NCBI RefSeq assembly: GCF_000818195.1
Contig: NZ_JTHL01000001.1
Coordinates: forward strand, 1,515,294 to 1,579,293
Reading direction: 5' to 3'
Length of the DNA: 64,000 nt
Source: Streptomyces sp. 150FB
Lineage (GTDB): Bacteria > Actinomycetota > Actinomycetes > Streptomycetales > Streptomycetaceae
The position numbers and the translations under genes are program-made. Positions 7,619 through 16,545 of the stretch are shown piece by piece. Position 1 is the first letter of the stretch. Every line of letters begins with the position of its first letter. Below the pieces are notes generated by a model, which saw nothing but the letters and a program-made list of their open reading frames with translations, was not told the DNA's origin and made no database searches.

Positions 7619-8764
7619 TTGAGACACCCGACAGCGATACGCACGGGCCTGTCCCTTCTTCTCGTCCTCGGCGGGGCGACGGCCGGACTGGTCCCGGCGG
7701 CCGCCGCCACCCCCTCCCCCACCTCCGAGGCTCCGGCGTCCGCCGGTCTGCTGACGGCGATGCGCCACGACCTCGGTCTGACAGCGAGCCAGGCCACGGC
7801 ACGGCTGGCCGCCGAGAAGAAGGCGACAAGCGTCGAGACCGAGGCGCGGCGCGCGGCGGGATCCTCGTACGCCGGCTCGTGGTTCAGCCCGGCCGACAAC
7901 TCCCTGACCGTCGCGGTCAGCAGTGACCGCGAGGCCGCCGCCGTACGGGCGACAGGCGCGACCGTACGTCTGGTGAAGCACAGCGCGCGGCAGCTCGACG
8001 CGGTCAAGGAACGGATCGACAAGCTGTCCGCCCCTGCCGGAGTGAGTAGTTGGCAGGTCGAGCCGAAGACCAACCGTGTCGTGGTGAACGTCGTCGCTTC
8101 GCAGAAGAATGACAACGCTGTCCGCGCCTTTGTCGACAAGGCGCTCAAGGCCGGTCCCGTCACGGTCCAGGAGACCGCCGAGGCACCGCGTACGACCGCG
8201 GCGGGCACCGTCGGGGGCGACCCGTTCTTCACCGGCAACGTGCGCTGCTCCATCGGCTTCTCGGTGCACGGCGGCTTCGTCACGGCCGGACACTGCGGGC
8301 AGGCCGGCGCTTCGGTGAGCGGCTGGGACGGCTCGTACGTCGGCAACTTCCAGGGGTCGACCTTCCCCGGCAACGACTTCGCGTGGGTGAACGTCGGCAG
8401 CGGCTGGTGGACGACTCCGGTGGTCCTCGGCTGGGGCACCATCTCCGACCAGCTCGTCCGGGGCTCCAACGAGGCACCCGTCGGCGCCTCCATCTGCCGC
8501 TCCGGCTCCACCACGCACTGGCACTGCGGAACCGTCCAGGGCAAGAACATCACGGTCAACTACGCCCAGGGCGCGGTGTTCTCGATGACGCAGACCGACG
8601 TCTGCGTCGAGGGAGGCGACTCCGGCGGCTCCTACATCAGCGGCGACCAGGCCCAGGGCGTCACCTCCGGTGGGTCCGGCAACTGCACCACGGGGGGCCA
8701 GTCCTTCTACCAGCCGGTCAACCCGATCCTGAGCCACTACGGTCTGACGCTCGAAACCGCCTGA
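7619..8764 (+). CDS. Secreted streptogrisin / alpha-lytic-type serine protease (S1E)
   Basis: The 381-residue preproenzyme has a signal peptide (ending near AAAA, residues 28-31), a pro-region of about 160 residues including the alpha-lytic-protease prodomain type, then the chymotrypsin-fold catalytic domain. The triad is visible: His225 in TAGHC, Asp253 in GNDFAWV and Ser335 in GGDSGGS; paired cysteines flank them. The start is TTG 7619, preceded by GAAAGGG. The exported enzyme degrades extracellular protein and needs its prodomain for folding. It is monocistronic, with a bidirectional hairpin after it and a DasR-like site before it. Substrate preference was not assigned. Confidence 0.93.
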   Translation: MRHPTAIRTGLSLLLVLGGATAGLVPAAAATPSPTSEAPASAGLLTAMRHDLGLTASQATARLAAEKKATSVETEARRAAGSSYAGSWFSPADNSLTVAVSSDREAAAVRATGATVRLVKHSARQLDAVKERIDKLSAPAGVSSWQVEPKTNRVVVNVVASQKNDNAVRAFVDKALKAGPVTVQETAEAPRTTAAGTVGGDPFFTGNVRCSIGFSVHGGFVTAGHCGQAGASVSGWDGSYVGNFQGSTFPGNDFAWVNVGSGWWTTPVVLGWGTISDQLVRGSNEAPVGASICRSGSTTHWHCGTVQGKNITVNYAQGAVFSMTQTDVCVEGGDSGGSYISGDQAQGVTSGGSGNCTTGGQSFYQPVNPILSHYGLTLETA

Positions 8765-8783
8765 CCGCGCGCACCACCACCGG

Positions 8784-8814
8784 CCGCCCGGAGTCCATGG
8801 CCGACTCCGGGCGG
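8784..8814. terminator. Bidirectional hairpin terminator
   Basis: CCGCCCGGAGTC and GACTCCGGGCGG form perfect 12-bp arms around a 7-nt loop, between the convergent protease and dicarboxylate transporter genes. Confidence 0.75.
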
Positions 8815-8826
8815 TCGGTGGCAGTT

Positions 8827-10206
8827 TCAGGTGTTGACCGTGGTGTCGGCCTCGTCAGGGGTGTTCAACTCGCTGGACTTGTTGGGCTCGTTGGGCTTGA
8901 TTGACTTGTTCGACAGGATGTTCACGGCGCGTTCGGAATCGAAGTCGTTCTCCCACTTCCCGATCACCACGGTCGCCACGGCGTTGCCCAGCACATTGAT
9001 GAACACCCGGCCCTCGTTGAGGATCCGGTCGACCCCGACGATGAGCGCGAGCGCGGCGATGGGGATGTGCCCGATCGCCGACAGGCTGCTGGCCAGCACG
9101 ATGAACGCGCCGCCGGTGACGCCCGCCGTACCCTTGCTCGTCAGCATCATGACGCCCACCATGGCCAGTTGCTGCGGCCAGGACAGATCGATACCGACGG
9201 CCTGGGCGAGGAACATCGACGACATGGTCAGGTAGATGGCCGACCCGTCGAGGTTGAACGAGAATCCCGCCGGGATGGTGATGCCCACGATCGACCGGCC
9301 GGCGCCGAGCACTTCGAGCTTGCGCACCAACTGGGGCAGGACCGCCTCGCTGGAACACGTACTCAGCGCGATGAGCAGCTCCTCCTTGAGGTACCGCACG
9401 AGTCCCAGCAGGCTGAGCCGGCACGCCGCCATGACCCCGCCGAGCACGATCACGATGTAGAGCACGCAGACGGCGGTGAAGAGCAGGATCAGGAAGCCCA
9501 ACTGCCGCAGGCTGGTGGCGCCGTAGGTGCTGACGACGACGGCCAGCGCGCCGAACGTGCCGAACGGCGCGAGCCGCATGACCCAGGAGACGATCCTGAA
9601 CACCACATCGGAGAGCGCCGAGATCCCCCGGGTGAGGGGGGCTGCCCGCTCGCCCGCCACGTTCAGGGCGAAGCCCATGAGGAGGGAGACGAACAGCGCG
9701 GCGAGGATGTTGTCGGTGAAGAACACACTGAACAAGGTGTCGGGGATCAGACTCGACACGAAGTCGGTGAATCCGTTGTGCCGTGCCCCCTGCACGCCCG
9801 GGACACTGCTCGCGTCGAGCGTGGACACATCGACGTGCAGGCCGCTCCCCGGCCGGAAGATGTCGGCCGCGACCAGGCCTATGAGCATCGAGAGCAGGGA
9901 CAGCACGACGAAGTAGGCCAGTGCCTTGACGCCGATCCGGCCTGCCCTGCGTACGTTGTCCATCGAGGCGATGCCGGTGGTGACGACGCAGAACACGACC
10001 GGCACCACGATCATCTTCACCAGGGAGATGAACCAGTCGCTCAGCGGGCCCAGTTCGAGGCCGACGCCCGGTGCCAGCAGGCCGACGGCGACACCCAGGA
10101 CGGCACCGACGACCACCTGGAACCAGAGTTCCTTCAGAAGACGCCCGGCGCGTCCGGAACGTTCAGGACGCCGTCCGGGTGTGTCGATGGTTGTGGGGAG
10201 GGACAT
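8827..10206 (-). CDS. Dicarboxylate:cation symporter (DctA / DAACS family)
   Basis: The 459-residue polytopic protein of the DAACS family has KMIVVPVVFCVVTTGIASM near TM3, the serine-rich CSSEAVLPQLVRK re-entrant loop and FNLDGSAIYL plus TSKGTAGVTGGAFIVLA in the transport core. It probably imports a C4-dicarboxylate with Na+ or H+. It is downstream of a D-tartrate dehydratase gene (88-nt gap), making tartrate or a related C4 acid the likely cargo. ATG 10206 has GGAG nine nt upstream. A polar tail (NKSIKPNEPNKSSELNTP) extends into the cytoplasm. Confidence 0.92.
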   Translation of the reverse strand: MSLPTTIDTPGRRPERSGRAGRLLKELWFQVVVGAVLGVAVGLLAPGVGLELGPLSDWFISLVKMIVVPVVFCVVTTGIASMDNVRRAGRIGVKALAYFVVLSLLSMLIGLVAADIFRPGSGLHVDVSTLDASSVPGVQGARHNGFTDFVSSLIPDTLFSVFFTDNILAALFVSLLMGFALNVAGERAAPLTRGISALSDVVFRIVSWVMRLAPFGTFGALAVVVSTYGATSLRQLGFLILLFTAVCVLYIVIVLGGVMAACRLSLLGLVRYLKEELLIALSTCSSEAVLPQLVRKLEVLGAGRSIVGITIPAGFSFNLDGSAIYLTMSSMFLAQAVGIDLSWPQQLAMVGVMMLTSKGTAGVTGGAFIVLASSLSAIGHIPIAALALIVGVDRILNEGRVFINVLGNAVATVVIGKWENDFDSERAVNILSNKSIKPNEPNKSSELNTPDEADTTVNT

Positions 10207-10219
10207 GGTGCGGGCTCCT

Positions 10220-10233
10220 TCACAGCGCTGTGA
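10220..10233. promoter_or_regulatory. Perfect 14-bp palindrome before the transporter gene
   Basis: TCACAGCGCTGTGA lies just upstream of the transporter ribosome-binding site, in the 88-nt gap after the tartrate dehydratase gene. It may be an operator or an mRNA hairpin near the start. It does not resemble the CTTATAAG palindrome at 11486. Confidence 0.4.
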
Positions 10234-10294
10234 GGACGGGTGGGGTGCCGCACGGGCCACACGGGGTCCCGCCGGCCCGGGCGGAGGGCATGAC

Positions 10295-11464
10295 TCAGGC
10301 GTGCAGCCGGCGGAGGACGTCGAAGAACCGCGCCTTGCCCTCGAAGCCGATGCCGGGTGTCTCGGTCAGCCCGACCCGCCCGTCCCGCACCACGGCGTCG
10401 TCGGCGAAGCCACCGGTCGGCTGGAACTCCCCGGGGTACGACTCGTTGCCGCCCAGCTTCAGGGCCGCCGCGATGTGCAGGGAGAACTGGTGCCCGCCGT
10501 GCGGAACGCAGCGACGCGACGACCAGCCGTGCCGGCTCAGCATCTCCTGGATACGGAGGTACTCCACGAGCCCGTAGCTCAGCGCCGGGTCGACCTGGAT
10601 GGTGTCGCGGTCGGGGCGCATCCCCGCGTAGCGCACCAGGTTGCGCGCGTCCTGGAGGGAGAAGAGGTTCTCGCCGGTGGCCAGCGGACCCCTGTAGTGC
10701 TCGGCGAGGGTGGCGTGCAGGGCGTAGTCGAGCGGGTCGCCGGGCTCCTCGTACCAGAAGAGGCCGTACGGCTCGATCGCCTCGCCGTAGGCGAGCGCGG
10801 TCCGCAGGTCGAAGCGCCCGTTGACGTCGACGGCGAGGCGTGAGCCGTCCCCGCCGAGCACGTCGATCACCGCTTCGATCCTGCGCAGGTCCTCGCTGAG
10901 GTCCGCCCCGCCGATCTTCATCTTCACGACGTTGTAGCCGAGGTCGAGGAAGCCCCTCATCTCGTCCTGGAGGTGGGCCGTCGTCTTACCAGGCGCGTAG
11001 TAGCCGCCCGCCGCGTAGACGAACACGGAGGGGTCGGGGTCTCCGTCGCCGTAGCGGTCCGAGAGGAAGCGGTACAGCGGCTGGCCCGCGATCTTCGACG
11101 CCAGATCGAAGAGGGCCATGTCGAGCACCCCGACGGCGACGGAACGTTCGCCGTGGCCGCCGGGCTTCTCGTTCCGCATCATGACCGCCCACGCCCGCGC
11201 CGGGTCGAAGTTCTCGCCGCCCTCGGTGAGCAGGGCGTCGGCGGGCGCTTCGAGCAGGCGGGGTATGAGCCGCCGCCGCAGGATCTCCCCCGCGCTGTAG
11301 CGGCCGTTGGAATTGAATCCGTAGCCGATCAGGGGCTCGCCGTCGCGGACGACATCACTGACGACGGCGACGATCGAGCAGTCCATGGCGCTGAAGTCGA
11401 TCCAGGCGTTGCGGATGGACGAGCTGATCGGGACGGTGCCCTCGTGAACGGACACGATCTTCAT
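10295..11464 (-). CDS. D(-)-tartrate dehydratase-like enolase-superfamily enzyme
   Basis: The 389-residue mandelate-racemase-subgroup enolase has the length of Bradyrhizobium TarD and closely recalls it: SSIRNAWIDFS at the N-terminus, NEKPGGHGERSVAVG, YAAGGYYAPGK, the catalytic KxK (VVKMKIGG), metal ligands in DVNGRF, WYEEPGDPLDY and TGENL, and RCVPHGGHQFSLHIAA with the catalytic His. The predicted reaction is Mg2+-dependent dehydration of tartrate to oxaloacetate in the cytoplasm. ATG 11464 has AGGGG at 6-nt spacing. It is the first gene of an operon with the DctA-type transporter and diverges from a GntR regulator across a short AT-rich operator. Confidence 0.88.
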   Translation of the reverse strand: MKIVSVHEGTVPISSSIRNAWIDFSAMDCSIVAVVSDVVRDGEPLIGYGFNSNGRYSAGEILRRRLIPRLLEAPADALLTEGGENFDPARAWAVMMRNEKPGGHGERSVAVGVLDMALFDLASKIAGQPLYRFLSDRYGDGDPDPSVFVYAAGGYYAPGKTTAHLQDEMRGFLDLGYNVVKMKIGGADLSEDLRRIEAVIDVLGGDGSRLAVDVNGRFDLRTALAYGEAIEPYGLFWYEEPGDPLDYALHATLAEHYRGPLATGENLFSLQDARNLVRYAGMRPDRDTIQVDPALSYGLVEYLRIQEMLSRHGWSSRRCVPHGGHQFSLHIAAALKLGGNESYPGEFQPTGGFADDAVVRDGRVGLTETPGIGFEGKARFFDVLRRLHA

Positions 11465-11485
11465 ACTGACCCCTGGAACTAATAA

Positions 11486-11493
11486 CTTATAAG
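11486..11493. promoter_or_regulatory. AT-rich palindromic operator between tartrate dehydratase and its GntR regulator
   Basis: CTTATAAG is a perfect palindrome inside an unusually AT-rich stretch (AATAACTTATAAGAT) in the divergent intergenic gap. This is the expected place for the operator of the FCD-type GntR protein encoded at 11548. Confidence 0.5.
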
Positions 11494-11547
11494 ATGTGTC
11501 GGCAGGCTACGATGTCGCTCGGCGTCGACACAAGGGGCGGGGAACGG

Positions 11548-12240
11548 GTGACCGGAAAGGCGGCTGAGGACATGGGCAGCCCGAACGTCTACCTGAGCAA
11601 GAGTGACGCGGCGTACGCGGAGGTCCGCCGGCAGATCCTCTCCGGTGTGCTGGCCCCGGGCTCACGCCTCGCGCAGTACGACCTCGCCGAGTCGCTGCAC
11701 ATGAGCATCACCCCGCTCCGCGAGGCGCTCCGCCGCCTCAGGGGCGAGGGGCTGATCGACCTGGACACGCACCGGGACGCGCGGGTCGCCGGCCTGGACG
11801 CGGCGGAGGCCAGGCAGCTCTTCGAGATCCGGCTCTCCCTCGACCCGCTCGCCGCGGAGCTGGCCGCCGACCGCCGTACCGACACCGACATCGCCGCCAT
11901 GCGCGGCACGGTGGAATCGCTGCTTCCGGTGACCAAGAAGTGGGGTGAGGAGGGGCTCGTCGCCCACCGCGCCTTCCACCAGGCCCTCTACCGGGCCTCG
12001 CACAACGACGCGCTGATCCATCTGCTCGACGACCTGTGGGACAAGTCCGACCGCTACCGCAGGATGGGTCTCCACCTGCCGCCGGGCGACGAGCCGCGCA
12101 TGCGCGACTTCGGCGAACACCGGGACGTGATGGAGCTGGTGATCGGGGGCGACTCCGCGGGCGCGGCGGCGCTCATGCGCTCCCACATCCAGCGCAGCCT
12201 GACCGCTTCCGCCATCGAGGCGCTGGAAGTACAGGACTGA
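11548..12240 (+). CDS. GntR-family (FCD-type) regulator of the tartrate module
   Basis: The protein has an N-terminal winged helix (YAEVRRQILSGVLAPGSRL, then SITPLREALRRLRGEGLI) and a C-terminal all-helical FCD ligand domain with metal-type residues in HRAFHQALYRASHND and FGEHRDVMELV. The start is uncertain: GTG 11548 is preferred (GGGG five nt upstream, 230 residues), with ATG 11572 and ATG 11513 possible. Divergent orientation from the dehydratase-transporter pair and a shared palindrome imply local repression relieved by tartrate or a related acid. That inducer is inference. Confidence 0.86.
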   Translation: MTGKAAEDMGSPNVYLSKSDAAYAEVRRQILSGVLAPGSRLAQYDLAESLHMSITPLREALRRLRGEGLIDLDTHRDARVAGLDAAEARQLFEIRLSLDPLAAELAADRRTDTDIAAMRGTVESLLPVTKKWGEEGLVAHRAFHQALYRASHNDALIHLLDDLWDKSDRYRRMGLHLPPGDEPRMRDFGEHRDVMELVIGGDSAGAAALMRSHIQRSLTASAIEALEVQD

Positions 12241-12243
12241 CAG

Positions 12244-12285
12244 CCCGTCGGCCGGCCCGGCGCGAGCCGGGGCCGACCGACGGGC
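12244..12285 (+). terminator. Imperfect hairpin between GntR and helicase genes
   Basis: CCCGTCGGCCGGCCCGGC pairs imperfectly with GCCGGGGCCGACCGACGGG in the convergent gap, consistent with a terminator. Confidence 0.5.
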
Positions 12286-12302
12286 GTCCCGCGGGACAGG
12301 GC

Positions 12303-15131
12303 CTAGCCGACCGAGCTGTACGCCACCACTCCGCGCAGCACCTCGTCGACCGCCTTGCGCGCGTTCTTCGCGACCGTGCTGTTCTCCCGGGGTGCCGCCG
12401 CCGCGATCTGGCCGAGCACATCGATGACCTGCTTGCACCAGCGCACGAAGTCGCCGGCCGGCATCTCCGCCTCGCGCAGCACCTCGTCGAGTCCCTTGCC
12501 CGAGGCCCACATGTACACGGGCCAGGCGAAGCCGAGATCGGGCTCGCGCTGCCCGACCCCTTCCGTCTGGCTGATCTTGAAGTCCTCCTCCAGGGTGTCG
12601 AGACGGCCCCAGATACGGACCATCTCGGCCAGCGCCACCTTCGACTTGCCCGAGGGGACCTTGGGCGCCACAGCGTCGTCGGACTGCCTGGCCTCGTACA
12701 CCAGGGCCGAGGCGCATGCCGCCAGCTCGGCCGGGCCGAGCCCCTCCCAGACGCCGTCCCGCAGGCACTCGCTGGCGAGGAGGTCCAGTTCGCCGTAGAG
12801 CCGGGCGAGCCGCCTGCCGTGCTCGGTGACCTCGTTGCCCCGGAGGTAGTCCATCTCGGTGAGGAGCGCGACGATACGGTCGAAGGTGCGGGCGATGGTG
12901 TTCGTCCGGCCCTCGATGCGCCGCTCCAGTTGCTGGGTGTCGCGCTGGAGCCGGTGGTAGCGCTCGGCCCAGCGCGCGTGGTCCTCGCGCTCGTCGCAGC
13001 CGTGGCACGGATGCGCGCGCAGTTCCGTACGCAGCCGGGCGATCTCCCGGTCGTCGGCGGCCTCGGCACGCTGCTTGCGGTGCCGCTCGGGCACGATGTG
13101 CCCGGCCTTCGAGCGCAGCGCGGACGCGAGGTCGCGGCGCGACTGGGGCGAACGGGCGTTGAAGGTCTTCGGGATACGCATCCGCTCCAGCGCCTCCACG
13201 GGCACCGGGAAGTCCATCGAGGCGAGCCGCTTGACCTGCCGCTCCGACGTCAGGACGAGCGGGCGCGGCCCCTCCTGGTACTCAGCACCGCGGTGTCCGT
13301 TGGAACGGCCCGCCGGCACACCGGGGTCGAGCACCAGCGCGAGCCCGGCGAACTTGCCTGTCGGTACGTGGATCACGTCGCCCGGCTTGAGCTTCTCCAG
13401 CGACGAGGCTGCGGCGGCCCGCCGCTGCACCGCGCCCTGCTTCGCCAGGTCGTTCTCCCGGTCCTTGAGGTCGCGGCGCAGCCGCGCGTACTCCCCGAAG
13501 TCGCCGAGGTGGCAGGTCATGCCCTCGCGGTAGCCGTCGAGCCCTTCCTCGTTCCGCTGGACCTGGCGGGAGATGCCGACGACCGACTTGTCGGCCTGGA
13601 ACTGGGCGAACGACGTCTCCAGCAGCTCGCGCGAGCGGTGCCTGCCGAACTGCTGGACCAGGTTGACCGCCATGTTGTACGAGGGGCGGAAGCTGGAGCG
13701 GAGCGGATACGTCCGGGTCCCGGCCAGCCCGGCGAGGGCGCCCGGGTCCATGCCGCGCTGCCAGAGGACCACGGCGTGTCCCTCGACATCGATACCGCGC
13801 CGCCCGGCCCGCCCGGTGAGCTGGGTGTACTCGCCGGGGGTGATGTCGGCGTGCTGTTCGCCGTTCCACTTGACCAGCTTCTCCAGGACCACGGACCTGG
13901 CCGGCATGTTGATGCCGAGCGCCAGGGTCTCCGTGGCGAAGACCGCCTTGACGAGGCCCCGTACGAACAGTTCCTCGACGACCTCCTTGAACGTGGGCAG
14001 CATGCCCGCGTGGTGCGCGGCGACCCCGCGCTCCAGGCCTTCGAGCCATTCGTAGTACCCGAGGACATGCAGGTCGTCCCGGGGGATGGAGGCGGTGCGC
14101 GCCTCGACGATCTCGCGCACCCGGCCGCGCGCCTCGTCGTTGTTGAGCCGCAGCCCGGCGAACATGCACTGCTGCACGGCCGCCTCACAGGCGGCCCTGC
14201 TGAAGATGAAGGTGATCGCCGGCAGCAGGTCCTCGGCCTCGAGACGCGCGATGACCTCGGGCCTCGACGGCGTCCAGACGCGGCTGCGGGACCTGCGCTC
14301 CCGCTCCCTGTCGGCCTCGCGGATCATCTTTCCGCGCCGCCGCTCGCGGGGGTTGTACGTGCGCTGGTTCTCCATCCGGGCCATCCGGACGAGATCGGGG
14401 TTCGTCTCGCGCTTCGCGACGCCACGGCCGCCGTGGTCGCTCTCCTCCTCGAAGAGGTCGTACATCCGGCGCCCGGCGAGCACGTGCTGCCACAGCGGCA
14501 CGGGCCGGTGCTCGGAGACGATCACTTCGGTGTCGCCACGGACGGTGTCCAGCCAGTCGCCGAACTCCTCCGCGTTCGAGACCGTCGCGGAGAGTGAGAC
14601 CAGCGTCACCGACTCGGGCAGGTGGATGATCACCTCTTCCCAGACCGCGCCCCTGAAGCGGTCGGAGAGGTAGTGCACCTCGTCCATCACCACATAGCCG
14701 AGCCCGAGCAGCGACCGGGAGCCCGCGTACAGCATGTTGCGGAGCACCTCGGTGGTCATGACGACCACCGGCGCGTCCGAATTGACGCTGTTGTCCCCGG
14801 TCAGCAGGCCGACCTTGTCGGCGCCGTAGCGCTTGACCAGGTCGGCGTACTTCTGGTTGGAGAGCGCCTTGATCGGCGTGGTGTAGAAACACTTGCGGCC
14901 CTTGGTCAGGGCCAGGTGCACGGCGAACTCGCCGACGATGGTCTTGCCGGAACCGGTGGGCGCCGCGACCAGCACGCCCTTTCCGGCTTCGAGCGCCTGG
15001 CAGGCCTCGATCTGGAACGGGTCCAGGCCGAAGTCGTACATCTCGCGGAAGGGTGCCAGCGCCGTGGCCTGCTCGACGGCGCGGGTCCTGGCAGCGGCGT
15101 ACCGCTCGGCTGGTGAGAGGTCCTCTGTCAT
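12303..15131 (-). CDS. helY: Ski2/HelY-type DEVH-box helicase
   Basis: The 942-residue superfamily 2 helicase has Walker A APTGSGKT (about residues 52-60), motif Ia TTPIKALSNQKY, DEVH box (VMDEVHYLSD, about residue 148), SLSATVSN, and in the second RecA domain VFATETLALGINMPA and TGRAGRRGID. The C-terminal DSHCT-like region ends in RWCKQVIDVLGQIAAA. The architecture is that of actinobacterial HelY and Mtr4/Ski2 RNA helicases, so it probably unwinds RNA or DNA with ATP. ATG 15131 has no clear ribosome site; a RecA-NDp-like promoter at 15141-15163 would start transcription close to the ATG, suggesting induction by DNA damage. Confidence 0.9.
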   Translation of the reverse strand: MTEDLSPAERYAAARTRAVEQATALAPFREMYDFGLDPFQIEACQALEAGKGVLVAAPTGSGKTIVGEFAVHLALTKGRKCFYTTPIKALSNQKYADLVKRYGADKVGLLTGDNSVNSDAPVVVMTTEVLRNMLYAGSRSLLGLGYVVMDEVHYLSDRFRGAVWEEVIIHLPESVTLVSLSATVSNAEEFGDWLDTVRGDTEVIVSEHRPVPLWQHVLAGRRMYDLFEEESDHGGRGVAKRETNPDLVRMARMENQRTYNPRERRRGKMIREADRERERRSRSRVWTPSRPEVIARLEAEDLLPAITFIFSRAACEAAVQQCMFAGLRLNNDEARGRVREIVEARTASIPRDDLHVLGYYEWLEGLERGVAAHHAGMLPTFKEVVEELFVRGLVKAVFATETLALGINMPARSVVLEKLVKWNGEQHADITPGEYTQLTGRAGRRGIDVEGHAVVLWQRGMDPGALAGLAGTRTYPLRSSFRPSYNMAVNLVQQFGRHRSRELLETSFAQFQADKSVVGISRQVQRNEEGLDGYREGMTCHLGDFGEYARLRRDLKDRENDLAKQGAVQRRAAAASSLEKLKPGDVIHVPTGKFAGLALVLDPGVPAGRSNGHRGAEYQEGPRPLVLTSERQVKRLASMDFPVPVEALERMRIPKTFNARSPQSRRDLASALRSKAGHIVPERHRKQRAEAADDREIARLRTELRAHPCHGCDEREDHARWAERYHRLQRDTQQLERRIEGRTNTIARTFDRIVALLTEMDYLRGNEVTEHGRRLARLYGELDLLASECLRDGVWEGLGPAELAACASALVYEARQSDDAVAPKVPSGKSKVALAEMVRIWGRLDTLEEDFKISQTEGVGQREPDLGFAWPVYMWASGKGLDEVLREAEMPAGDFVRWCKQVIDVLGQIAAAAPRENSTVAKNARKAVDEVLRGVVAYSSVG

Positions 15132-15140
15132 CTTGCTTCG

Positions 15141-15163
15141 AGCCTACCCGTCAGCTCTGACAG
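15141..15163 (-). promoter_or_regulatory. RecA-NDp-like (PafBC-type) promoter of the helicase gene
   Basis: On the minus strand CTGTCAGAG (15163-15155), exactly 8 nt, then TAGGCT (15146-15141). The actinobacterial RecA-NDp consensus is TTGTCRGTG-N8-TANNNT; there is one core mismatch (A for T). The predicted start lies within a few nt of the helicase ATG at 15131. Confidence 0.5.
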
Positions 15164-15223
15164 TCAGCGCGATCTTTTACCGGCCCCGGTAACGCGAGGC
15201 AGCGCCCCGCGTGCCGCACCGGC

Positions 15224-16177
15224 TCAGGTGACGTCGTCGTAGCCGTTCACCTTGGTCGACCGGGTGCCGTCGGCCTGCTCAGGCAGGAGCGGCGAGGCGG
15301 AGACCGGCTCGATGCTCTCGACCTCGTCGGGGCTCAGATCCAGCTCGGAGGCCTCGTCGTCGTCGGGTCCGGCCGCTGCCCGCAGGGCCTTGCGGCGGTC
15401 GTTGAAGAGCGAGACGACGACGGCGACGAAGTACAGCACCCAGATCGGGCCTGCCAGCGCCAGCATCGACAGCGGATCGGTACTGGGGGTGGCGACCGCG
15501 GCGAACACCGTGATCCCCATGATCATGATCCGCCACCAGCCGAGCATCCGCTTTCCGGTGATGACCCCGATGAAGTTGAGCATCACCAGCAGGAGTGGCA
15601 GTTCGAAGGAGAGGCCGAAGACGACCACCATGCGCGTGATCAGGTCCAGCAGCTCGTCCAGCGGTAGCTGGTTGTCCACATCGGCGGGCGAGAGCTGGAG
15701 GAGCACCTTCGCCATGGTCGGCAGCGCTTCGTAGGCGATGAAGCCGCCGAGCAGGAAGAGGGGGACGCCGGCTCCCACGAAGCTGAGCGAGTACCGCCGC
15801 TCGTGCTTGTGCAGTCCGGGCGCGACGAAGGCCCAGAGCTGGTAGAGCCAGATCGGGGACGACCCCACGACGCCGGCCATGAGCGAGACCTTCAGCGCCA
15901 GGGTGAACGGCGCGAGAAGGCCGTTCAGGACGATGCGCGCGCAGTTGACGTCCCTCTGCTGCGCCAGCTCCGAGAAGCTCGACTTGCAGCCGACGGCGTG
16001 CAGCACGGGGTTGGTGAAGAACTCGATGATCTGCGTGTAGAAGAAGGCGGCGATGATGGTGATCAAGATGATCGCCAGCAGCGCCTTCGCGACGCGGTTG
16101 CGCAGCTCACGCAAGTGCGCGACGAGGGGCATGCGCCCCTCGGGGTCGGTCTGCTGTTTGCGAGCAGGCTTAAGCAA
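15224..16177 (-). CDS. tatC: Sec-independent translocase subunit TatC
   Basis: The 317-residue integral membrane protein has six predicted helices and the TatC signature regions PLVAHLRELRNRVAKALL near the N-terminus and FGLSFELPLLLVML with the conserved Glu in the fourth helix region. It is the core receptor for twin-arginine signal peptides in the cytoplasmic membrane. The start is TTG 16177 (LLKPARK), matching the usual Streptomyces N-terminus. The tail is acidic (DDDEASELDLS). It lies 62 nt downstream of tatA in the same orientation, so they form a tatAC unit. Confidence 0.95.
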   Translation of the reverse strand: MLKPARKQQTDPEGRMPLVAHLRELRNRVAKALLAIILITIIAAFFYTQIIEFFTNPVLHAVGCKSSFSELAQQRDVNCARIVLNGLLAPFTLALKVSLMAGVVGSSPIWLYQLWAFVAPGLHKHERRYSLSFVGAGVPLFLLGGFIAYEALPTMAKVLLQLSPADVDNQLPLDELLDLITRMVVVFGLSFELPLLLVMLNFIGVITGKRMLGWWRIMIMGITVFAAVATPSTDPLSMLALAGPIWVLYFVAVVVSLFNDRRKALRAAAGPDDDEASELDLSPDEVESIEPVSASPLLPEQADGTRSTKVNGYDDVT

Positions 16178-16239
16178 CCCACGTCCTCATCTCGTGCGGC
16201 GGACAGCCGGTGACAGCGGTGTCCGTTCCGGCCCTGGGG

Positions 16240-16545
16240 TCAGCGCTGTGCCGAGTCCGTGGGCTCGTTCACCGGGCGCGCGCTGGTCACGTCACCGGGC
16301 GAGGCCTGGATCGTACGCGGCGGTGCCTGGTCCTGAGCGGCGGTGCCGGTGTTCTGCTGAGGCGGGTCGGCCGGGGCGGAGGCCTGTGCGCCGCCCTCCG
16401 ACTTCATGGCTTTGGCCTCGCTCTTGAGGATGCGGGCCGACTTGCCGAGCGAACGCGCCATGTCAGGAAGCTTCTTCGCGCCGAACAGCAGGACGATCAC
16501 CACGAGGATCAGAATGATCTCGGGGGCTCCGAGTCGTCCGAACAT
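16240..16545 (-). CDS. tatA: Sec-independent translocase subunit TatA
   Basis: The 101-residue protein begins [20 protein letters not shown] (one membrane helix), followed by the [25 protein letters not shown] hinge and amphipathic helix, the classic TatA/E layout. A Pro/Gln/Ala-rich tail follows. It oligomerises to form the translocation pore or weakened membrane patch for folded proteins brought by TatC. ATG 16545 has GAGAAGG about nine nt upstream. It precedes tatC. A TatB partner is not in the window. Confidence 0.95.
   Translation of the reverse strand: MFGRLGAPEIILILVVIVLLFGAKKLPDMARSLGKSARILKSEAKAMKSEGGAQASAPADPPQQNTGTAAQDQAPPRTIQASPGDVTSARPVNEPTDSAQR

Noticed and set aside
12036-14597. 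853-codon open frame on the plus strand opposite the helicase gene
   Set aside because: It is a mirror frame created by the GC-rich third positions of the helicase gene; the encoded sequence has no domain and is dominated by Arg, Gly, Pro and Leu.
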